Below, piece by piece: positions 34,201 through 42,300 of a stretch of DNA of 64,000 nt (positions within the stretch are counted from its first letter, which is position 1; each line of letters begins with the position of its first letter). Source of the DNA: Trichostrongylus colubriformis (Eukaryota; Nematoda; Chromadorea; Rhabditida; Trichostrongylidae); NCBI GenBank assembly GCA_963978905.1, contig OZ022259.1, positions 34,034,343 to 34,098,342 of the forward strand, given 5' to 3'. The position numbers and the translations under genes were made by a program. Below the pieces are notes generated by a model. That model ran no database searches. It was given only the letters and a program-made list of their open reading frames with translations, and was not told the origin of the DNA.

Positions 34201-35259
34201 TTCATAGAAACGAACGATGCCTTAGAAACTTCTGTAGCTTTAGAGAAGTAAGTTTTCCGTTTATCGCGCTTCCTTTTACTGAGCTTAGTTGGGATTTTCA
34301 GATACGTTGATGCATGTGATAGCGGTCGCGGTGCATGTCTATTTTCTGTTGCTCGAGGGAAAGTCTCGGAGGGAATCGATTTCAGTCATCATCTTGGTGA
34401 GTTAGGTTATGGCTCCTTGAGTTCAGCCCAGTCTTTTCGTCTTTCTTTTCGCCTGGTGACTCGTTTTTTCCGAGTTTTTGATGGAAACTCAAACTTACAG
34501 GCCGTTGTGTGATAATGCTCGGTATACCCTATGTGTATACAGAGAGCCGTATCTTGCGAGCAAGGCTAGAATATCTTCGAGACCAGTTCGCAATAAAGTA
34601 CGTTACGTGACCTGTGATCTACCTTTTCAACAACCATATAATGTTTAAATCATTTTAGAGAGAATGATTTCCTTACATTTGATGCAATGCGTCACACCGC
34701 ACAATGTATGGGGCGCGCTCTCCGAGGCAAAACTGATTATGGCCTCATGATTTTCGCGGACAAGGTTTGATTTAAACCGATTTTTTTCTCTGCAGTTTGT
34801 GCATACTGAGCGCGCAGGTGTAGCAGTCTGATGAGTTGTTCATCACTCGTCACAAGTATTGCGGCCATATTCATTTTGTAGTCATTCACAATGGAAGTTG
34901 CACCAGCTGCCCTTGCATTCGACTTATTTTTATTTTTTAGAGGTTTTCACGTCAAGATAAGCGCGGTAAACTTCCTCGCTGGATGCAAGAGTATCTCGAG
35001 ACGGCCTCCACGAATCTAAGTATCGATGAGGCCGTGCAGCTTGCTCGACGGTCGGTAATTACTATTTGTTGTGTGCTTCAGCTTTATTCTCCTAAAATTT
35101 TATATGCTGCGAAGTTTTTTGATCGTTTCCAGGTGGCTAACCCTCATGGCTCAACCGTTTACAAAATCTGATCAGCTGGGAATTTCTCTGCTTACATCCG
35201 ACATGTTGACTCCTAAAATCATGAAGAGATTTGAGAAAGTTGTTGAACATGTTGATTGA
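19220..35259 (+). CDS. xpd-1: XPD/ERCC2, TFIIH 5'-3' DNA helicase
   Basis: XPD is the iron-sulfur helicase of TFIIH that opens DNA in nucleotide-excision repair and bridges the core to the CAK module. Exons read: 19220-19224, 19490-19589, 19642-19738, 19793-19887, 19979-20060, 20487-20635, 20745-20896, 21536-21646, 21717-21803, 21863-22025, 31297-31488, 32854-32964, 33026-33169, 33449-33610, 34165-34247, 34302-34396, 34501-34597, 34659-34764, 34941-35050, 35133-35259. They sum to 2268 nt, 755 residues (human 760), with consistent phase throughout. Visible are Walker A 'EMPSGTGKT' (Lys48), the four Fe-S cysteines in 'RKNLCI', 'DGACQRL', 'PSCSFFE' and 'GICPYF', the DEAH box '[11 protein letters not shown]', and helicase C-terminal motifs '[13 protein letters not shown]' and '[17 protein letters not shown]'. 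All appear intact. Exon 1 encodes only ATG plus two bases. Intron 10 is 9.3 kb and holds an LTR retrotransposon. The start fits the family N-terminus (M-R-I-D-V-D-G-L). Confidence 0.94.
19268..19386. repeat. Foldback repeat in XPD intron 1
   Basis: The left arm contains 'ggttttgcggtgggtgaaac' and the right arm its imperfect complement 'gtttcacctaccacaaaagc'. A second small inversion ('ttgcg' with 'cgcaaaaccctctctt') lies in the loop. It is non-coding and its family is unknown. Confidence 0.55.
20352..20440. repeat. Tandem duplication of about 47 bases in XPD intron 5
   Basis: The string beginning 'ttcgcaagctttgctaaggc' and continuing 'tgtccaaatca' with 'tcctcaa' is present twice in direct order, about 47 bases apart, with one mismatch. 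It is a short recent tandem duplication in an intron. Confidence 0.75.
22346..22506. repeat. GC-rich foldback element, 'gtttggcgcggcc' family, copy 2
   Basis: Same structure as 14148-14309 but in the opposite orientation: left 'gtcgtttggcgcggcccc', right 'gggccgcgccaaacgac', with loop text 'aggcttaggtaaatctgggag'. It lies in XPD intron 10, upstream of the retrotransposon. Confidence 0.75.
23079..23502 (-). repeat. 3' LTR of the gypsy-type element
   Basis: Read on the - strand this is the downstream LTR. It starts 'tgtaatggagctgg' on the + strand and ends 'atcatctttaca'. It matches 30643-31066 over its length with only a few substitutions, for example tgtaatgg versus tgcaatgg and 'cttcagtcg' versus 'cttcattcg'. 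Confidence 0.9.
23498..25507 (-). CDS. Integrase C-terminal part plus unrecognised tail of the gypsy-type element
   Basis: The frame begins just after a break at about 25493-25510 and continues the integrase core: '[13 protein letters not shown]' carries the second catalytic Asp and '[14 protein letters not shown]' the catalytic Glu. A chromodomain-free linker '[11 protein letters not shown]' follows. After about residue 270 comes a region of nearly 400 residues that I do not recognise, with '[14 protein letters not shown]', '[17 protein letters not shown]' and a Lys-rich end. It has no signal peptide or membrane segment, so it is not an evident envelope protein. The end overlaps the 3' LTR edge by a few bases. 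Confidence 0.75.
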   Translation of the reverse strand, partial: RGDLARTLFERWMADGCRIPKCILSDQGGEFDNKLMTELSSILGIRQVFTKGYNPRENGVTERFNRTIVGLLRKKVEVPQEWDKMLPYCIIAYNTTAHEATGDSPFYLMHGFDAKVPWDSMPEQGITPYMIDMDDYIHEFVSGINLARQNARERNEKAREAMKQSYDGRNKVVEKPLEIGHRVYMKVPLEKGNSAHPKLVNDWTGPYRVIKVSENSAFITAITGDKDPLCIPFDQLRKLPPGMDNEPVVTNKGRAKRGRPKKKITCLSTNKYSFRVEVGDPRVDPLHLLHPCSCGIFNTRAQVGLPGLRCDLARSKPVKNLFELANVASIALHPHWGDDRKEAELLNKDSRYLTIHGLATAIHAHSKFCYEFATAVKAKENVELSHPPLFPTNPGYDIEMYYRMAMARRSQITSQSPDDMPGNPILVALPNQFVRVLNDVVEPPTVKFLVYSHFGDLADQLQKQNISSAFVWVWPNQVPNTQHMLLVQHAVERHLQCGGTLELFPPPFELSRESDWRHIGNVCKKMAEFLSGPARGFDARIVDFYSTIGEEVPIKHPAISLGVCPRKGDDRLMPWQCQMFLNQVADIASNILVLPKFEVKIKRKNTTESTSEHKDTAVEKENKKRRGFEAYYIKDVKKKREEVAHTMKQTGRHHRTEKPPESSSRKGGV
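23503..23517 (-). promoter_or_regulatory. Polypurine tract
   Basis: Read on the - strand, 'cccgaaaggggggcg' ends exactly at the 3' LTR. This is the expected place and composition for the plus-strand primer of reverse transcription. Confidence 0.7.
25495..26394 (-). CDS. RNase H end and integrase N-terminal part of the gypsy-type element
   Basis: Frame-shifted relative to the upstream pol frame. It begins with RNase H residues '[20 protein letters not shown]' and '[12 protein letters not shown]', then the integrase zinc-binding region, His-His in '[10 protein letters not shown]' and Cys-Cys in 'EECKKC', then the first catalytic Asp in '[10 protein letters not shown]'. It runs into a stop at about 25495 where the next frame takes over, so the single ancestral pol reading frame is broken at both ends of this segment. 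Confidence 0.75.
   Translation of the reverse strand: MYFASKGLSKSERNYHITDLEALAVVTALRRFHMFIYGLPVEVYSDHQPLTALFTRSNVSARVLRWALELQAYNIKIVYVKGAANRVADALSRGAVEMSNIKECCDIPNELIVAAASEEPAWTRELRRDTIYGNIIQAQENDKLSEEVVFPNQVRKLKVADFVMQDGYLCFLDKDNLRRVVPSNFRKEVFRDAHSALLAGHFGPKKILRELRKRVFWENMTRDVRLWTEECKKCTLFNAKSDMIPPLKPIASSEPFEIIGIDILEMGPTSSGNKYILSVIDHFTKFGGAYAVASKSAET
26370..27869 (-). CDS. Reverse transcriptase and start of RNase H of the gypsy-type element
   Basis: In the same frame as the gag-protease frame upstream and separated from it by one TAA (27870-27872). Reverse transcriptase motifs in order: '[20 protein letters not shown]', '[12 protein letters not shown]', '[16 protein letters not shown]', and the catalytic '[11 protein letters not shown]' near residue 310, then thumb and connection with '[14 protein letters not shown]'. 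RNase H starts at '[16 protein letters not shown]'. The frame breaks at about 26370-26394 within RNase H. Confidence 0.85.
   Translation of the reverse strand, partial: SLERRKSNTAVVVSRVYIKPGETKPISLTGEHLQKEQILWSTCEMIPHAVCGVNQTTVTLPVTNSTKATKVFRVGETVGEWDQSLLVEKSPLACTTMLERTSAPTADRWNSLIELLKQNKSDGKLETELKTVLRDFQDVFAVTEQELTQTHLVEHDIDTGSAVPIKQKARPIPLATRVELRKILTDLQERNIIEPSKSPWSSPIVLVQKKDGSLRLCVDYRKINQVTQTDSHPLPTIDAMLQTLRGKRYFSTLDLSAGYWQMKLAESAKEKSAFATTEGLYQFKVLPFGLASSPAAFQRLMHLVLHTLYGDEVVCYLDDIMVATTTKERHVELLKKVFERLRLANLKLNPRKCIFMEPRVDFLGHVLDGEGLHADPKKIAAIQEYPRPQTRAEMKTFLGMCSYYRKFILCFSKIAAPLHEMTSERSSFEWTRERTQAFDTLKAALVSTPVLAQPDIEGARSGAKPFLIHTDASYTGVGAVLSQRGDDNFYIPCTLHQKA
27870..30314 (-). CDS. Gag and protease of the gypsy-type element
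   Basis: An 814-residue frame. The first 130 residues are charged with heptad-like spacing ('[20 protein letters not shown]'), probably coiled coil. A capsid-like region follows ('[20 protein letters not shown]', '[10 protein letters not shown]'), then one CCHC zinc knuckle '[14 protein letters not shown]' near residue 572, and an aspartic protease active site '[12 protein letters not shown]' near residue 656. It ends at a TAA beyond which the same frame stays open into reverse transcriptase. Confidence 0.88.
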   Translation of the reverse strand: MHMSDDMDRELERILNEDDAQDCRMDKLQQELTQLRAQVVQLSQQNLQQVRSTVFHCTQSLTKLQDLPERLSSMFREGELSSADEIKSELDRVLEQERGAMHTALDPLSETATRITEMASEVHEKHSKELDAIFDQAQHDDVCIRALSKMLSVASTEVVGAVKHLIKGKQGRADTAQTLHMHKTVLPTREPLRFDALPGTQTQYLQGLSHAPQQNEGTTPMETDQSEVNKFRQTFQQLHAKDFTQEIGLQPIQFDAVRAAEGKSFTARSKGTRQPSFSRSQAYDFPINVQANEPRQVMVPPSPVRDNLQRGQSPTLSDEPYHFDNGVGVTLAAMALPEVKNFNHPEGKGFSEFVTSFTMKYGRIGLTDEMLMHLMSEKLEGHPKAVMKALREEVRQGSFADFVAVLKEKFAENTSAKRMESHVKLKQLKMTKSVSEYCVQLEGLTRSANPVASEVDLSVIRASELISQLTEWPEYFQLFATMEASPPHEAYERLKSLAQSIERSKNVAIAVKGIAERKQPEDRKRRPFPFRRNRDGNNQAEHVHADGKENSERKDEVLQAPATLSPSTRTPRECRNCGKQGHFQRDCKNRVQTKGQQRTDASQANRARSDQTRQTFSTVLQNWSCHATVAHQEEGELYGQKTLRKVCLLGCTREALIDTGSQVSILPLALLLAASKAGFNLDEDVEEVQMDPHTTIYDASGHKMSFKGAVRLSLALEGRPKHRVVFLVRKGGDATIVLGTNILHKRGLQLLLSTPKFMPMQSACTQTTPTSKSKSTQTTPVEQQKSAKSKRHPKRHRVERAPLVDKSIVANPTP
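30625..30642 (-). promoter_or_regulatory. Primer-binding site of the gypsy-type element
   Basis: On the - strand the 5' LTR ends CA and is followed at once by TGGGGGCCGAAC. TGG plus the following bases would pair with a tRNA ending GTTCGGCCCCCA. I cannot say which tRNA this is. Confidence 0.65.
30643..31066 (-). repeat. 5' LTR of the gypsy-type element
   Basis: Upstream LTR for the - strand element. It is 424 bases, as is its partner at 23079-23502, and nearly identical to it. The promoter must lie within it, but I do not recognise a definite TATA box. Confidence 0.9.
31541..31735 (+). repeat. tRNA-derived SINE-like sequence in XPD intron 11
   Basis: Starts 'GGCGGATGTGGTGTAGTGG', containing an A-box-like TGGTGTAGTGG, and 35 bases later has 'GGAATTCAAATCCCG', a B-box-like sequence. 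A tRNA-unrelated tail follows ('gtaggtgaattggtatcag', 'gatgataaacctttgactt'). The tRNA head with tail is typical of SINEs; the tRNA part does not fold as a functional tRNA. Confidence 0.55.
31924..32819 (-). mobile_element. Deleted mariner element in XPD intron 11
   Basis: Terminal inverted repeats 'TTAGGTTGATTCATAATAAA' bound about 0.9 kb. The - strand decodes to the mariner transposase C-terminus: '[19 protein letters not shown]', '[19 protein letters not shown]' and '[12 protein letters not shown]' at about 32003-32180. The upstream catalytic region is broken ('[13 protein letters not shown]'), so the copy is inactive. Confidence 0.85.
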
Positions 35260-36351
35260 TGTTTAATGTGAGATCTTTATGCTTCGTCTGTTTTACACTC
35301 CTTGGATGTTCTCTGGTGAGAGGAGCTGATGTTGTGGTGGTTTCCTTTTATGTTACGTCATGCTCATGGTTAATATCTTGCTTTATTCTACCTCAGATCT
35401 CGTCCATAAAGTGTTGCTAGGATTATTACTGTTGGTCCACTTAATGGTCAAAGATCCCTCGATTTTTTTTGTGTATTCTTGAATGAGTTGATTTTAAGCG
35501 TGATTTTGTCCCCGGAGCTGTGCTGGAGAGTTTCTAGATAGATGCAGAAGTAACGAAACTATGTGGTAAAAAGATAACTTACCGTGTTGAACTCGATTTC
35601 TAGCTCGCGCGCAAATATGATCGAATTTCAGCTCTCGCGTGCCTCTTCTCTAAGGCCCCGATTTTGAAAAAGACTCCTTTCTCCTTTTGTTGTGGACAAG
35701 GGGAAAAAGGCAGGGAAGAAATCGTGTTCCAAAGCCCTGTACTTTGTAAACTTTGAATTTTGTAATGATAATGTCTGACGAGAATCGCGTTGAAAAACAC
35801 CACTTTCGGGCGTTTTTGCGATTAGCGTGCTTCAGCATGAACTGCTCATCTCAGGAGGGCTGATGCCACGTCGTTTGATGTCATGTAGGGTGGATTGATC
35901 TCATTCATTTTGATGTTCAAACTATCAAACAGCACTCATCAACAAACAAATGAAACAATGAGAGGGAGTATAAGCGAAAGAGTAAGAAGAAAGTGTCAGA
36001 AGAATCACCCACATGAAAAATACAAGGAATTCACATACGCTGCTTGGTAAGGCGTCGTGTGTGCAGAGAAGCAAAGTGCAGGTCATCGTAGGTCGTATTT
36101 AATACCATAACCCAAAATTGCTCCCTGTTGGTGTCTTTATGTTTACTCCGCTAGGTAGAGATGTAGGTCAGGGAGTTCAGTCGTCTTGGATCCATATTAA
36201 AGGGAAAAGGTAAGAAGCAAGTCTGATGAGAAAACTGTGAACATAAATGTGAAGTGCGGAAGGGGATGTAATAGGAATCACATACACGACTTCAAATTGG
36301 GGGCAACGGTAGGATGAGGGGTCATACCACGCTGGTCGGTGCTTAACATCT
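35260..36351. other. Intergenic spacer XPD to TACO1
   Basis: No exon, RNA gene or known repeat was recognised in these 1.1 kb. It should contain the XPD 3' UTR and the TACO1 promoter. Confidence 0.5.
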
Positions 36352-36359
36352 TTATTCAG
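36343..36359 (+). promoter_or_regulatory. Probable trans-splice acceptor of TACO1
   Basis: 'catctttattcag' ends directly at the ATG at 36360. An AG acceptor abutting a start codon, with a targeting-like N-terminus following, suggests spliced-leader addition. An ATG 21 bases upstream (36339) is in frame but would be removed by such splicing. Confidence 0.5.
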
Positions 36360-39300
36360 ATGTTACCTTCAGCATGTGCGATTGCGAAAAGGGGATTGTG
36401 TTTCTCAAACGGATTATTCAAGGGTCATTCGAAATGGCAGAACATTAAAGCCACAAAGGGTAAAAATGACATGATAAGGTCGCAGACGATAACAGCTTTG
36501 CTGAGAAAGGTTGGTATCTACGAAAATTGAAACTAGTTCATTTGAAAAATTGAAATATTTTTTGTTTAGGTCAAGTCTGCTGTGTCTCATGGTGGATTTG
36601 ACATAAAGCTTAATCGAGAGTTGGCCGCACTGGAGCATGAATTCCGCTCTAAGGGATTGCCTCTGGACACTTTCAAGAATTTCCTCATAAAAATGAAGGT
36701 ATGCCTGCAGTAGAATCTCACTAAGTGTTATTCTCAGCTCTGACTAACTTCAGGAGAAACCCGAAATCGAAGTCCAATTCAATGTCATCGGACCTTCTGG
36801 CACATTTTTCATAATTGAAGCTGAAACGGATAGTAAAAAAGCATTGGAGAACACAATAAGGAAGTACTTCAACAAGGTAAAACTCTGTCTTCCTGCTTCT
36901 CTTTCTACTTTTGAGTGTATGTGACTAGGTGGGAGGATTCCGTTTCGCCACTGAAGCATCGGCTGTGCAGAGTTGGTTTGAGCAGAAAGGAGTTCTGAGC
37001 GTTAACGAAAAGTCCAAAAGTGGGCCCGTATCTATGGAACAGGTACGGGAACCATTCCATGGTTGAGCTGCCTTTATACCTATGATTTAAGATGGAAGAG
37101 ATCGGGATTGAGCTAGATTGCGAAGACGTATCCCTTGTAGAGGACGAACATCGAGTGTTTGAACTAGTGTGTGAACCGAAGAAGTTGGCGAAAGTGGAAA
37201 ACGACTTGACGGGTAAGGGGTGAGTGTTCTGTCTGTGTCGCACACATTCCAAGTTTGAATGTGCTTAAATTTGTGTCTTGTTCACCAGATTTGTTGTCGA
37301 GTCCGCAGAACTCCAGTACCGACCACTTCACCCTGTACAAGTTGAAACCGAGGATGCAGAGAAGATAGAAAAACTTTATAACTTGTTACAGGTCGGTCTT
37401 CTATTACTATCGAATCTTTTCCCATAAAAAAATATGGGACGAGACAATTCATCCAAATCTTTGTGAAAGTCTAAAAAATCAAATTGACTTCGTTAATGAT
37501 AAAATACAGAGAGATATATGGAGGGATAGGACGGACTTACATGAAACTGCTAATCCGACTGGAAGGCATTACTTAACCGACTGACTAATTGGTAGTAGAC
37601 ATAGCTAGAGGGAATGAGCGGAATGAAACCATCGAAAAACCTGAGCTATCAGCCTCTGGATATATAATTCATTTCGGAGCGTTTGGTTGGACGTGGTCTA
37701 CGGACATGGGTGAGTGGCGTGACAAGAGTGAGAGTGTGTGGCGGGATGAGAGAGTTTGATACACTTCCACCCAAGTCCATAGGCCACGCCCTATCAGGCG
37801 CTCCGAAATGGACTGTACGTGTTTTTCGAGGCTATCAGTCACTGACATATCGACTGGGACCGCGTGAATCTGTAATACGTGAGGTGTGCGCGCACTTGTC
37901 GGAGGTACTGAGCCAGCGATAGGTCCGCTGACCAAGGGCCATTTGCAGTGCAGAGGAGGGCTTTATTGAGGAGCTAGAGCATAGCACCTTACACCTCTAA
38001 TCAGCGAAGGGTTCCAACTTTTCAGGGAATTTCGAAATGAGATCTTAGTTAATCGATAGAGTTTTGAATGGCAAGTAAGAAGACCAAAATAGCAAAATGA
38101 CGTTTCGTGCGGTTTAGTAAGGGTGGAAACCCGCGTGGGATGACTCATCGATGGGGCACTTTGCTGTCAGTAGGGTTCACGCAGGATCAGTCGGACTGGC
38201 ATCGCTGTATTGGAAGTGGGTGGCTGGCTTGCATCCATCCTGATGCCGGTATTTATGAGATTTTGTTTTATCCTATATAAGTACGTACCAATTATTGATT
38301 TTTCTCTCGTGTTGGCTTGATCACAATCATCTTGCATATCAGTAACTTCCATTTGGAACTAACCAGTTGTATACATATATCGTTGTATTCAAAAAATGAG
38401 AAAAAAAGGTAAAAACTTGCTCTCAATAGTCGCTGTCAACATCTTACACACAATAACATCAATAATCATAATCATCTTTATTTTTTGATTGCTTCAAGCA
38501 TGGCAAATACCTTAGATTACCAGTGTTCAAAGCATTCAAAAATGCACGGTGTTTGGATGTCGGTACCCGTAGTGCGTGTGCCAGGGTTTATCTCGCAAAA
38601 TGTGTGAAATAGTTGTGATTAGGGGGTTGAATCGCCCGAGGAGACATAATTCCAGCCAACTCGATTTTTGACCGCAAACTCGGAAAAGTGGGATGGCCAT
38701 TGGTATATCGCTTTTTTTCCATATAATGAAAATAATATTAAACAAACGTAGGAAGAACTACTAGGCCATTCGTGGAAAAGAACACTAGCAACCTCACAAA
38801 CAGAACATTACCCAAAACGCAACAAGTGCATGTGACAATCCCTAAGGAGAAACGGTCATTTTTCAGCAACTCGGCTGGCATTTTTCCTTCGCGAACGCAT
38901 TGCCGGTTGCGCTTCTGTGGCACTTTCCGAGGCTACGGAGAAAAGTCGAATTGGCGGAAGCTTGTTGTATGGGATAGTCCCTCTTGACACAAATATCACT
39001 TTCATTTCGCGGGATAAAGCCTGGCTCGTGCGCTGCAGATAGCGACACAGGCAAATACGCTAAATACTAGAACTCAAATGTATGCGTGCGACACGCTGCA
39101 AGGAAAGAAAGATTTCTGAAGATTTTTGTATGATGTTAATGTGGGATAGATATTGATAGTGACAAACTGGAGCGACTTTTTCCATTTTTCAGAGTTTAGA
39201 ATTCAAAATTCCTGTATACAACCGGTCAGTTCTTACACGCATGGTGGTTATATCGACCACCAATGCAGAGGAACACCAATTATTGGTACAGACGCTTTTA

Positions 39301-42300
39301 TCAAATATAAAACACCATATGCAGAATTTAAAGACACCGTAAGGGAGTAATTCTGGCTTACGGTAGAACAGACGTAGTGTGGACGAGTTCAAGTGACCGC
39401 CATTGCACAAACGCGCCAATTTGACGCCTTGGCATGGTGCCAAGAGAAGATGTTTCCATTATAAAGTTGTTCATTCCTTTTACCTTCTCCTTTGTTCTTT
39501 CTTATATTGTTTCTAGATGTACTTACATGAATGTTAATGTAGTTGGGAATGGCCACTCCACTGCGCTGGGAGTCAGGTGCTACAACTAAAGTTGGCCCGC
39601 GGCCGTCTCCTACAGCGGACAACTCGGAACGCCAGTGCGATGATGCGAATGAGGCGCGAATACACACCGCAGCGATGCACTTTTGAGTTCGGGTTTTTTC
39701 ACCGATTATCGCTTCTAACCTTCTGCGTTCGTTACGAAATGCTCATTTCTTTGTATGTTTCTCTTGTTTCGGACCCCCTTCCGGTTCCTTTAAGCATCAG
39801 CCAGGAGTGAGCAGATTACTCACCTCCTCAATTCCGCGATCACTACCGCTAAGCCGTTCTGCCTAAGGCCGCGTTCGTACTTTGCGAACTGGCGTCGGCG
39901 TTGATGCGGTACTCTGGTGACGCGCTCCATTTGTGAAGTGCTCGACCTAACCACACTACAGTATGCTGACCGTGGGGAGAGCCACGAATCGAATTCGAAT
40001 CTCACCTGGAAAGGGTTTAACTTCTCATGGAATTTCGAAAGAATATCTGCGTGGAGGTATGTACAGGGTGTCCCAAAATTATGGGCGCCAATTTATTGCA
40101 ATATTTTGTTGGCGTCAATAGAGTGGATGGAAAATCAACCCATTCACAACTTTACCCACACCTTATGCAACAGGACCCAGCAGTCATATCATAGGTTTCT
40201 CTGCCCCGACAAGGATACAGGCTCAAAGTCTCTCTTTCACTTAACCGCCCTTGACACGCAGCTTTTTCCATACATTCCTTCCCAAATCTTTCTCAGGGCT
40301 ACCTTATGTGACTCCATACTAGGATGTCTGACTCGTCAGACCTTGCCTCTAGTTGAGGACCCTGGCAGTAGATCAATGGAATCATGTCTAGAGAAATTTG
40401 GCGAACGTTTCGAAAAGTGATGAATTCGGAAAAATCAAGTCGGCAGCGCTTTTGTATCAATTTGGTTCTATAAACTAAAGCGTTTTGCCGCTAAACTCAC
40501 CAAGTATTTTTGCGAAAGACTAGTGAGGACAGTGCTTTATTATGTCCAACAGCCAGCTCCTCATGTTCACATTTCCGCAAGCTTTACGCCGAAATTGATG
40601 GAAACCAACAGCGTGTCATCATTGGACCCTCAATCATTACTGGGACCCCCAAATTGGACCCTCAATCATTACTGGGACCCGATTGCTGGAATCCAAACAC
40701 TCTATCGACGTGGTTTACCCTACCAGACGTTGCTGGCCACAGTGAGTTGCCCTCATCGGTTCAGAACGTGGAAATTTTTTCGCTCGAACAAAAGTACGGC
40801 GAGGTGCGTGTCACCGTTGAAGCGAATGACCACCAAGTGTATTTGAAAAACTTCTGAAATTTCAGAAATACCATGAGCTTCACCCTGATGAGCATGCACC
40901 TTGGTAGAGGAAGATCCTGTGCACCCACTGAGCAGCAAATGAAAGAAAAAGGACTGATACAATTGTATAGAGGAATCCGAAAAATTACGAGTTCAGGCGC
41001 CCATAATTTTGGGACACCCTGTATATAGTCTCGAATGCTGACCACAATTATGAGAATCAAAAGTGCAAAATGGCTATTTGAAGCGAGTTAAGAGAAGTCG
41101 AAGTTTGCGTGTGGCAACTCATCGGCGGGTAGTGTCTCCTTAGCGGGACTAGCCCGGGCATTTTTTTGGAAGATCTGTGATTCAGTTTTTTGTGAAAAGG
41201 AGTGCGAAACAAAAAAAAGGACTGACTTGTAGTCGAAATACTAAGCTAAAAATATGCGTACGTCAAAACGAGAAAGAAGCTACTAAAGCCACGTAGATAC
41301 TGCATATCCGCTGATATAGGTGAAACACAGCTGCTGCGCATTACCACGAGAGAAACATATTTTAGGCTGGCTGTAACCTTTTGACCACCCTGAGCTATGT
41401 TTGCCCTATGAGAATTCACGTTCCACTCAAGGTCGCCGAATTTAGCCGCATACATCATTTGTCATCCCATACAAGCCAAATCCCACGAACCCGGGCTCAA
41501 CTGGTCGCGCTGCTAGTATTACTTGACCGCGCTACATGTTCCTTGCTAGTACCGTTGGGAATTGGACCGCCTCCTGACGGGACCAGCAAAGGGCCTGTGG
41601 AGCAACGTATGTACTTGCGCTGGCCATGAAATCACTTGGACCCTCCTGACGCATACCTTTTGAGCATGGGGCACATGTGGGCTTGGTTCTGGGTCATGGT
41701 GTGTGGTACAGAGCAACGGGTACACAGGAAAGGTCGGTAAATGAATTGCTGAAATGATAGAGCACCGAATAGTGATAGACCGTGGCTTCTGGTCTAGTGT
41801 GTTGCAGCGATGCGACTATAACTACTGCAAACTGATCAAATTTGATCATTTAAATGTTTTGCAATATTCGTCGGTTTTGTGACGGAAATCCTCAGTATCT
41901 ATTAGGTTGTCGGGAAAGTTCTTTCGTTTTTTAAAAACTTGCTTTTTTTCCTCAAAACTGCTTTCCAGCAAGTTCTTCTGTACACATATATGTAGTACAA
42001 GTTCTCACGCATCTATAGGTATTATTGTCCTTCATCTCGCGAATAGCCTTTTTCGGCAAAATAGATATATCAAAGGTCAATGTCATCTTCATTACCGAAG
42101 GCTTTTTTTGAATGGCGTTAGATAGAGAAAGGAAAAGATGATAATCCGATGGAGCAAGATCAGGGCTATAAGGTGGATGGGGTAGCACTTCTCATTCAAG
42201 CTCGAGAATTTTTTTGGCGAGTCACTTTTTCAATATGTGGGAAGACTCGCCAAAAAATTGCCTCGCCAAAAATTCTCGAGCTTGAATGGGAAGTGCTGCC

